Assembly: GCA_034509495.1 (NCBI GenBank)
Contig: CM067511.1
Coordinates: 26,075,700 to 26,139,699, forward strand
Direction of reading: 5' to 3'
Origin: Acestrorhynchus altus
Lineage: Eukaryota > Chordata > Actinopteri > Characiformes > Acestrorhynchidae
DNA: 64,000 nt
The position numbers and the translations under genes are program-made. Each line of letters begins with the position of its first letter. Within the stretch, counting starts at the first letter, position 1. A model generated the notes under the pieces. It was not told where the DNA came from. It worked only from the letters and a program-made list of their open reading frames with translations, and did no database searches. Of this stretch, positions 58,901 through 64,000 are shown in pieces.

Positions 58901-61900
58901 TTGACATAATATCTCTTTCTCCATCTTTCAGAAACCTCTGATTGTACTGTATTCATATCCATAAGAGGAAGGGAAAGGATTTTTATGTCTACTTCTTTAT
59001 TAATGTTGAAATATTTATTAAATAAATGGATTAAATAAAGTGATTCAGATTTTAAGTTGTTCTTTGATCTATAAATTGTAATTATGTCACTTGATTGGGG
59101 AGAAATATGCTTAGATGTGGGTTTACACACCTATTTACAACACTATTGTCATATTTCCCACTCTATTTTACAGTACAAAAATATTTGACCAGGGTTTCCC
59201 TATATTTTAAGCCTGTAAATTGTCCTGTTTTGAAATATAACAAATAACCAAATTGTTCTTTGTCGTAATGGCTTTGTTGTAAATGCTTGTTTATATGGAC
59301 TAGGTGACTCCTTGGTGGTCTTTCTAATCTATGATAATCAGTGCTAATGTGGGCTTGACACATTCCTCGGATAACATGGCCAACCCTGCGATGCCTTTCC
59401 AGGGACGTTGAGCTGTCTGCTGCTGCCTGGTCACCAGTTAGGGGCTTTAGCAGACCAGTTCAGTGGGAAAACTTTGCCCTCAGACAGTAGATGGTCAGTC
59501 ACGATTGCATTGTATTTCAGTTCGGCTGAAATGCTGGGAATGTGTTTTCAGAATAGTTCACATATTCCACGGTGGTCATTTTCATGTTGGAGGACAGTGA
59601 CATTCATATAGAGCCCACATCATGGCTGTGCTTTCATATTTTTGATGTATATGTAAAACTCAAAATTTCACTCCCCAGTCCTTTCAAAAATGAGTATATT
59701 TACATTTATTTTACACTATTATTTGTTTATGTAGTCTACATTTCAGCTCCTCTTTATGGTAGAGCATGTTTCAGTGCTTTCTGGGTAAATCGTTTACATT
59801 TAGCAGTAAAAAAAAAATCTGGATTTTTAATGCCAAGGATTATTTAGAGGACAGAAAAATCATCATGTGAGTAAATTCTTGTTATCTGTGTGTCTTTTGC
59901 AGTTGGCAGCGAGGTGATTGTGAACATGGTGGGCAACAGTGAAGTTTATGTGGGTGATACAGCGGAAATACGATGCCAGTACAATTTCTTCCAAAATGCC
60001 AGCATGGTGATGGTGCAGTGGTTTGTGGTATGTACACTTATAATTTGCTTTGCACATTTCCCAGAATCCTGTAGTCACACATTTCTAATTGTTGCTCTAC
60101 TGATATACATAATTGTTTTGGGACATTTTTGATTTCAGTATGGCTGTCTTATATATACTAAACTACGTTTCCCATTGTTGTCAGCGTGACCATCGTGGAA
60201 GCAGAGTGAGGATCTCCTACAGTGACCTCACCATGCAGAAAGTAGATGATAACACAAACTACACTACCCGAATCAGTGTGGCTGGAGATCATGATGGAGA
60301 AAACCTGACCATTATGAATGTGAAACTGTCTGATGAGAGGGAGTTCTTCTGCCAAGTTGATGGCCTTGCTGCAGGCAGTAATGAGGGAAAGTTCCACTTA
60401 AGGGTTTTTGGTAAGGCTGCTTTACTTATAATACTGCTGCTATTGGTGTTACTATCACTTCTATTAATAATAACAGGGCATCATTGTATGATATAGAAAT
60501 CTGAGGGATATTTAGCTACATCTATTAGAATTGTTTGTAACTGATTATCATTATAATAATTCAATAAAGCTTGTTTTTAACAAATAATATTTGTTATTTT
60601 CAGTCAATTATTTAAAAAACTAAGTTGGTAGCTTATAAGTTGTATTATCTAATTATATTGTATCAATTCAAATCAAAGAGACAGACTGTACCAGTTTTAT
60701 TTGTATTGCCCCTTTAAACAGAATCATACTGATAGATTGAACAGTACTAAAAGTAAGACTAAAAATCCCATTTAAACTTGCTGTTTCTGATGGTTTCTTC
60801 TCCGAAGAAGTGATTTTGTTTTGGTTTCTCTGCTGTTAGCCCCTCCAGAGCCTCCTCTTATTGAAGCTGTCCATTCTGGAATTTCTGTAACCAATGCTTT
60901 ACCATCGAAGGTCAGTGTCAGTCTCACACTCCCCTTGCTACTTGTGTTGGTTTTGACTAAACGGTCTTTGTACATTTCTTTGGCCTGTTTTAATTAGTTG
61001 TGACAACATGTCTCTGATCATGAGTAGGTTGCAACTTGTGAAACAACCAAGGGATTCCCCGTGCCAAACATCACCTGGTATCGCAACCATATGGCACTAT
61101 ACCCCAAACATGGACGTAAGTAAAGGAGAATCATTCTTTGTGTTCTAGCTTGTAGGTTATATGTTTTATAGTTTGCTGTTACTGATTATCTCTAAATAAT
61201 TGCTTAAAATATATGTTTAAAAACCACCGTAGAGACCATGGTTCAAACCACTGTAGTCTGAACTACAATGGCTGAGGATGTGTTTGGTCTGATTTTCACA
61301 GCAGGAAACTTGCAAAGACTCTCAAACTTTGTAATATTATGCCAAAATAAGAGTTGAAATCACTTTATTAATGTATTTTAGGCTATTTACATGTATTCAT
61401 ATTCAGTGTCGCAGTGTTCTTTTTTCATAATGGCAGTGAAAGCACACAGTGAATAAAAACGGATCCATTAACAAATTATAAATATTTATAAATTGTCCCT
61501 TGTGATGTATGTTTGTAACAAAGAGTATTTGGATATCATTTCTTTTTCATTGGCCTAGAAACCCATATGAAAATATAAATGCACAAGTATTTTTAGGCAT
61601 TTGAAATACATTTCAAATACATTGCATTTCATTCCAAAATACATTTCATGCAATAAAATAAAATTTGTAGCATATCTTATTAGCAAATTATACATTTAGC
61701 ATTACAAAAACAAATTTCATATGGTATCACATGATTTATATCTTCTTTTTTTAAACAAGGACTATTTTTGATGAATAAAAATGTTTAAAAAAACATTTAT
61801 TCAAATATATTCATATGATGAATACATGTTTAAAATCATTAAATTATTAAAATAATTTTAAATCTCTAATCAGATAAACCACAGTTCTGTCTTTAATCCA

Positions 61901-63720
61901 GGAGGGAAAGACAAAAGTAAATTCATACTAATAGCCTACTTAAAGCCTTTTAAATCTAATTACCAGCATAATCATTGCTGAGAGAGAGCTCATTGTTTAT
62001 ACTGCATCTCTAACTGAAATGAATGTTTGTGTATGTTATCTCAGAGGTGAACGTGATAACCCTGCTAACAAAGGACTCCACTGGGCTGTACACAGTGCAG
62101 AGTGAGCTCCAGTATAAGGTGACCAAAGAGGACAAGGATGCACACTTCTTCTGTGAGGTCAGCTGCCAAGTCCCTGGGGCATTCCGAACGTATGAATCCA
62201 GAAAAGTCAACATCACCGTGCACTGTGAGCCTCTGCTCCACCTCACCACTCCTTTTACAACCACACTGTTTGCTTCCTCACCAAGACTTTTTAATGAAGG
62301 CCAAACTGAATGAAGTGAAGGCTAAAAACAAGAGTTGTTCAAGGGCTATGTATGGCCAAAACAAGTTTTCGGGAGAGACCCTGAATTCTTTCAGTGTTTA
62401 TAGGTTGTGACGAGCACTGTTCTGTTCTTTAATTCGATATTAGCAGGAAAAGCTTTGAATAATTGATATTTCAGGCACTAACTATGCATTTATTACCTGC
62501 GAGACAACGACTGAGAAATCTAAGAATTCACTCAAAACTCACAAAAAAGTGTTTGAAACCTACTACATACTGTTGCCAAAACAGTATGCAGTGTATTTCC
62601 AAGATAAATTTCTCCAGCATGCCCGTATGGCCACAGAAATAAAGTGGTCTTGGAATTGATCTGATTGTCTCAGCCACTGATGTGAGTCTGTTCAGGACCC
62701 TGCTCTACTGTAAGGTATAATATTGTATTCTTTACTCTTCAGTGATACTGTCCAGTGAGGAGCAGCACTCATTCTCACAGCTAATTTGTTTAGCAGGGTT
62801 AACATCTCAGCTGATATTATTATCATGAGTAGCAAAGTGAATGATGTTATGTATCATCCGCAGTATGGAGTTGATCAGAAAAGTTACATTTTAGACAAAG
62901 GTCTTGAATGGTTCAGTGTGCTCCTCTGGTTTAAAATAAATATATACAAAGTGCATATGATAAGTAAATGGCTCATAACACAGATGATATATTTTCTGTA
63001 CTTGTGTCAGCTTGAACAAAAAGTCCATGTATATGAAAGTGAATCAAAACCCCTTTTTGAAAAGAATGGTTTTTACTTATATTCATCAGCTCTGCAGCAG
63101 GTTAACCCATCCATTAATGTTGAAGGAATTTCAGCCCTGGACACTTTTCAAACTTGGCACAATACAGAGCATCCATGTTCAACAAAGTTCATTATTATCA
63201 TGATTATTATTAATTTGAAACAATATGCATGATATTTCCCAACATATTTTATATGACAGGAGCAATGGCGTTAATTAATTCATTGGTTGGTTAAATAAAT
63301 ATGGGCAAATGACTGTAGAAGCTTAATCTGGGAAATATAGAATGGGATCATTTCAGTGGTTGAGATGCCACCACTCGGATATTTCAAACACCCTCAATTC
63401 TTCCGACATTCCCTGAAAATGTGACTTATTCAGCATCAAAGAAGATCTGTATCGGCTATGACATGGCTGCAGAATTCCCGGCTTTGTCACTGCTGACCGA
63501 ATGGCTGCAGTGTTGAAGCTACACTGCCCTGGTAACGCATGTCTGAATGGTCGACCATTTATGGTGTCTGGCTTTTTTTGTGTGCCCCATAGACCCCACG
63601 ACCAAAATCGAGATGTGGAGGGAATTGCCTGAGGGTCTGGTCAAAGAGGGGGACACAGTGGAGATCCGTTGCCGAGGTGACGGCAACCCCCCACCTACCA
63701 TCACTTTCACTCGAGAACAA
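29724..63720 (+). CDS. mcam: Melanoma cell adhesion molecule (CD146), exons 1-7, 3' end outside window
   Basis: MCAM is a single-pass immunoglobulin-superfamily adhesion receptor of endothelium and neural-crest-derived cells (V-V-C2-C2-C2 layout). Exons: 29724-29784, 59903-60027, 60185-60410, 60840-60910, 61028-61115, 62045-62224, 63593-63720. Intron phases are 1,0,1,0,1,1 and every junction stays in frame, giving 293 residues. Residues 1-20 form the signal peptide. Ig1 runs from about 22 to 137 with Cys45, Trp60 and Cys118. Ig2 runs from about 144 to 250 with Cys165, Trp178 and Cys227. Ig3 begins near 256 with Cys277. Sequons are at Asn52, 87, 102, 175 and 246. The KEDKDA-F-C motif, ESR-V-V block, YPT junction and EGD-VEIRC--DGNPPP segment are MCAM hallmarks. 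Whether it is the fish a or b paralogue is open. Confidence 0.88.
30612..30706 (+). mobile_element. Retroposon 3' end with (TCTA)n tail
   Basis: TTTCCCTAGGGATCAATAAA GTCTG runs directly into about 17 TCTA units. This is the same terminal block as the antisense fragment at 6,398-6,462. The microsatellite probably expanded from the retroposon's own tail. Confidence 0.6.
30710..31100. other. Intronic spacer
   Basis: Holds a loose duplication: the pairs ATGCCTTTAGGTGGTTAAGA / ATGCCTGTAGCTGGCCAATA and TATTCCACTAATATT / TATTCCGCTAATATT lie about 100 bp apart. No coding signs. Confidence 0.35.
31101..31187. repeat. (TTTC)n microsatellite
   Basis: About 21 TTTC units on the plus strand, a strongly strand-biased pyrimidine tract. 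Confidence 0.95.
31190..33230. other. Intronic spacer
   Basis: No gene. A diverged relative of the foldback element at 21,629 is possible at 32,385-32,595 (GTACATAGAACCATTACCC, AAAGAACCC). Confidence 0.4.
33235..33435 (-). mobile_element. tRNA-derived SINE, minus orientation
   Basis: Read on the minus strand it has a tRNA-type head with a B-box-like GGTTTGACTCC, then a body CACCAATAAGAGTCCTTGGG, CAAGACTCCTAACAC and TTGCTCTGGATAAGAGAATC, ending TAAATG. Same family as 42,603-42,766 (+), 43,837-44,039 (-) and the interrupted piece at 19,766-20,165. Confidence 0.75.
33440..35600. other. Intronic spacer
   Basis: A GC-richer patch at about 34,085-34,330 has no recognisable coding or RNA identity. 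Nothing else supportable. Confidence 0.35.
35615..35690. mobile_element. hAT-like MITE fragment (GGGCGATATGA type)
   Basis: TTGTGGGCGATATGACAGTC and TTATTGTGATAAATTGTGAT resemble one end of the GGGCTGGGCGATA family at 40,896-41,333. Only one end is visible. Confidence 0.4.
35700..39235. other. Intronic spacer
   Basis: No gene supported. The strand is locally pyrimidine-rich at 35,850-36,180, which opens several frames by composition. None resembles a protein family. Confidence 0.4.
39238..39365 (-). mobile_element. SINE-body fragment, minus orientation
   Basis: On the minus strand it reads GGCTGCCCACTGCTCCGGGC, GTGCTCACTGCCCCCAGG and GGATGGGTCACACATGTG. This is the same body as the element at 7,190-7,425, with no tRNA-like head. 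Confidence 0.55.
39370..40890. other. Intronic spacer
   Basis: AT-rich sequence without recognisable features. Confidence 0.35.
40896..41333. mobile_element. hAT-like MITE with internal (TA)n, copy 1
   Basis: The left end TTAGGGCTGGGCGATAGTAT and right end TTTTATCCCAACCCTA are imperfect inverted repeats of the type common in fish genomes. The (TA)n run at 41,152-41,238 sits inside it. Non-coding. The superfamily assignment is from general resemblance and I could not find a clean 8-bp target duplication. Confidence 0.5.
41152..41238. repeat. (TA)n microsatellite
   Basis: About 43 TA units with a single phase break at 41,210. Self-complementary and likely length-variable. Confidence 0.95.
41340..42030. 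other. Intronic spacer
   Basis: No coding or repeat features I can name. Confidence 0.35.
42032..42340. mobile_element. hAT-like MITE, copy 2
   Basis: The left end TAGGGATTGGAAATATGACA (degenerate) and right end ACCATATCTCCCAGCCCTG are inverted relative to each other. Subterminal TGCAATAAATATCGTGAACA and AATATTGTGATGTGATATC are typical of the same family as 40,896-41,333. Confidence 0.5.
42603..42766 (+). mobile_element. tRNA-derived SINE, plus orientation
   Basis: A tRNA-like head with a good B box (GGTTCAAATCC within GGGGTTCAAATCCCAGT), then ATACCAATAAGACTCCTAAC and CTGGCCCTCCTCTGTAATAT, ending TATAAATGTAAA. It is shorter than the other copies because the GTCCTTGGGCAA segment is missing. 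Confidence 0.75.
42780..43835. other. Intronic spacer
   Basis: No gene supported. Confidence 0.35.
43837..44039 (-). mobile_element. tRNA-derived SINE, minus orientation
   Basis: On the plus strand: CATTTGTGGCATTTAGTTGA, AGAGGTGGGCCAGGGTAGTG, GACTGGGAATCAAACCCCAG and TTGCTCCACACCAACCAC. The reverse complement gives a head with B box GGTTTGATTCC. It is a close relative of 33,235-33,435, on the same strand. Confidence 0.75.
44040..47715. other. Intronic spacer, including a stop-poor stretch
   Basis: No gene supported. At 45,337-46,152 one plus-strand frame has only three internal stops in 272 codons (45,538; 45,676; 45,925) and several K/R/E-rich segments, but I recognise no family. See the separate finding. 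Confidence 0.35.
47720..49118 (-). mobile_element. Tc1/mariner relic, family 1 copy C (near full length)
   Basis: Begins CAGTGCATCGAGAAAGTATT and ends GTGAATACTGTCCGGATGCA then CTG. At 1,399 bp it is the longest of the three family-1 copies. The flanking TA dinucleotides have decayed to TG and AA. Transposase coding is on the minus strand but riddled with stops and frameshifts. Confidence 0.85.
48482..48679 (-). pseudogene. Tc1 transposase N-terminal fragment (copy C)
   Basis: The minus-strand stretch GHTSDRGRRALVREMTKKPM, then VRAPTLL, matches the linker and helix-turn-helix part of Tc1-like transposases (SDRGRRALVREVTKNP pattern). Elsewhere in this copy, near 48,070-48,115, the SPDL-N-LIEHLW block survives but the glutamate codon has become a stop and a tryptophan codon a TGA. 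Non-functional. Confidence 0.7.
49120..51395. other. Intronic spacer
   Basis: Contains a G homopolymer of about 17 bases at 49,426-49,442. The part from about 50,500 to 51,130 is free of recognisable repeats and rich in TAATTA/ATTAGC-type words, so it could hold enhancers, but this is only a guess. No gene. Confidence 0.35.
51399..51437. repeat. (AAT)n microsatellite
   Basis: Thirteen AAT units, followed by CAT-rich sequence to about 51,495. Confidence 0.95.
51655..52015. repeat. Tandem repeat, period about 56-61 bp, six units
   Basis: The word AACTCCATAAGAACTTGAGG (or a close variant) starts units at about 51,707, 51,768, 51,824, 51,880, 51,936 and 51,985, with a partial unit before. The shared unit body contains AGAAACACTGAGTGGAAC and AAGTCTCAAAATGCCC. 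Units are diverged from one another, so the array is old. Not coding. Confidence 0.8.
52100..55315. other. Intronic spacer
   Basis: No supported gene; short open frames here show no family resemblance. A small (AAT)n/(ATT)n palindrome lies at about 53,480-53,500. Confidence 0.35.
55325..55556. mobile_element. Dispersed repeat fragment, related to the 19,798-20,112 element
   Basis: GTGTGTATTTATGCAGTTAG, GGAAACAGGACAAGGGC and ATAACAGGGCAGAGCTAGGA follow the same order as that element. Ends are unclear. Confidence 0.35.
55791..55838. repeat. (GA)n microsatellite
   Basis: About 18 GA units then GACAGAGAGAGACAG variants. Confidence 0.95.
55915..55979. repeat. (TG)n microsatellite ending in (CG)n
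   Basis: About 28 TG units followed by CGCGCGCG. An alternating purine-pyrimidine tract that could adopt Z-DNA. Confidence 0.95.
56545..57500. other. Intronic spacer
   Basis: No gene supported. Confidence 0.35.
57507..57532. repeat. (AAAT)n microsatellite
   Basis: Six to seven AAAT/AATA units. Confidence 0.85.
57535..59880. other. 3' end of mcam intron 1
   Basis: GGTTTCCTCACACAGTCCAA at 57,583 and TGTAAAGAGTCCTTGGGTAT at 57,697 resemble parts of a fish LINE/SINE 3' region. A minus-strand 133-codon open stretch at 58,037-58,438 has no recognisable domain. No gene. Confidence 0.35.
59903..60027 (+). CDS. mcam: mcam exon 2 (Ig1, first half)
   Basis: Residues 21-62, including EIRC (Cys45), sequon NAS at 52 and the core VQWF tryptophan (Trp60). 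The acceptor is TCTTTTGCAG and the donor GTG|GTATGT, phase 0. Confidence 0.88.
60185..60410 (+). CDS. mcam: mcam exon 3 (Ig1, second half)
   Basis: Residues 63-137. Contains RVRISYSDLT, the sequons NYT and NLT, and the DEREFFCQV motif that supplies the second Ig1 cysteine (Cys118). Ends LRVF in phase 1 at G|GTAAGG. Intron 2 before it is only 157 bp. Confidence 0.92.
60563..60568 (+). terminator. mcam: Candidate intronic poly(A) signal in mcam intron 3
   Basis: AATAAA, 67 bp after the stop codon met when exon 3 is read through its donor. T-rich sequence with TTTGTTATTTT follows within 35 bp. It would support a truncated mRNA; use is unproven. Confidence 0.35.
60840..60910 (+). CDS. mcam: mcam exon 4 (Ig1-Ig2 linker and first Ig2 strands)
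   Basis: Residues 138-161: A-PPEPPLIEAVHSGISVTNAL, then PSK. The acceptor is CTGTTAG (71-nt exon) and the donor AAG|GTCAGT, phase 0. The APPEPP start matches the KAPEEP linker of mammalian MCAM. Confidence 0.88.
61028..61115 (+). CDS. mcam: mcam exon 5 (Ig2, first cysteine and tryptophan)
   Basis: Residues 162-190 plus one base of 191: VATCETTKGFPVPNITWYRN, then HMALYPKHG. Carries Cys165, a sequon at Asn175 and Trp178. The acceptor is TGAGTAG and the donor C|GTAAGT, phase 1. Confidence 0.92.
61120..62040. other. mcam: mcam intron 5
   Basis: 929 bp and AT-rich, with runs of TTCAAATATATTCATATGAT type but no identifiable element. Confidence 0.5.
62045..62224 (+). CDS. mcam: mcam exon 6 (Ig2, second half)
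   Basis: Residues 191-250 plus one base of 251. STGLYTVQSELQYKVTKEDK then DAHFFCEV includes Cys227, with an extra cysteine at 231. It ends ESRKVNITVH with a sequon at Asn246. The acceptor is ATCTCAG and the donor ACT|GTGAGC, phase 1. Confidence 0.93.
62225..63592. other. mcam: mcam intron 6
   Basis: 1,368 bp. A 148-codon open stretch at 62,786-63,232 has no recognisable domain and is treated as chance. Confidence 0.5.
63593..63720 (+). CDS. mcam: mcam exon 7 (start of Ig3, C2 type)
   Basis: Residues 251-293. YPTTKIEMWRELPEGLVKEG, then DTVEIRCRGDGNPPPTITF, gives the first Ig3 cysteine (Cys277) and the DGNPPP signature. The acceptor is CCCATAG and the donor CAA|GTGAGA, phase 0. The rest of the gene (remaining Ig domains, transmembrane segment, tail) lies beyond 64,000. 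Confidence 0.92.
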
Positions 63721-64000
63721 GTGAGAATGGCCCCACATTTTTTTCTGTCTTTTTACGTTCTTCAGCCCCTCGTTGTCTAGTGGGGAGGGCCGTGTAACAG
63801 TGAGAAAAGGCTGAGATGGAGAGCATGTTTTATATGCAGCATGGAGCCAGCAGCAGTGGTTAAATCCACCAGTAAAGCAAAATGTCACTGTCACATGAAA
63901 ACCTTGTATCTCCATTTTCTTTACATTGACTTCCATATAAAGTTCAATTGCACGACTGTGACAGTAAGTTTTTTTTTTGCTGCTTATAAAAAGTTTGGAA

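Larger units (their letters stand above)
29785..59902 (+). other. mcam: mcam intron 1 (30.1 kb)
   Basis: A phase-1 intron from GTAGGT to TTTTGCAG, inferred from the exon 1 call. It carries most of the repeats listed between 30.6 and 57.5 kb. No other gene is supported inside it on either strand. Confidence 0.65.

Noticed and set aside
62786..63232. 148-codon open frame in mcam intron 6
   Set aside because: Composition is AT-driven, there is no Ig or other motif, and it lies between two well-supported in-frame mcam exons.

Overview
This looks like a piece of a teleost fish nuclear genome. It is AT-rich, full of microsatellites and degenerate Tc1/mariner copies, and has tRNA-derived SINE fragments and foldback (MITE-like) repeats. 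The SINE and foldback types resemble those of otophysan fishes, perhaps a characiform, but that is inference. There are no bacterial features, CRISPR arrays or operons. Only two protein-coding genes can be supported, both on the + strand.

Layout. (1) 1-3,600: mobile-element debris (a non-LTR retrotransposon 3' fragment, two different Tc1 relics, other repeats). (2) 3,690-6,925: a complete three-exon gamma-M crystallin gene with TATA box, a Maf-type site, canonical splice sites and a poly(A) signal. Its second intron is swollen by a foldback element, a Tc1 relic and a MITE nested in that relic. (3) 7,000-29,400: gene-poor DNA with SINEs, a second copy of the first Tc1 family nested in a foldback repeat, CCTAA-rich repeats, a foldback element with near-perfect arms, an element inserted in a SINE with a 9-bp target duplication, and a minisatellite of about 27 bp period. 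(4) 29,435-64,000: the 5' half of a melanoma cell adhesion molecule (mcam/CD146) gene. It comprises exon 1 (signal peptide), a 30.1-kb first intron, then exons 2-7 for Ig domain 1, Ig domain 2 and the start of Ig domain 3. The gene runs off the right edge. Its first intron holds more SINEs, hAT-like MITEs, a third Tc1 copy, a tandem repeat of about 58 bp and many microsatellites.

The two genes are not functionally linked: one encodes a structural lens protein, the other an endothelial/neural immunoglobulin-superfamily adhesion receptor. The most interesting unexplained signal is in mcam intron 3. Reading through the exon-3 donor gives a 19-residue purely hydrophobic segment, then a stop and an AATAAA signal, so a short membrane-anchored single-Ig isoform is possible. 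The neighbouring intron 2 also reads through into hydrophobic residues, which is a caution. I found no convincing novel multi-gene system. The rest of the hunt is about repeat nesting and tandem arrays.
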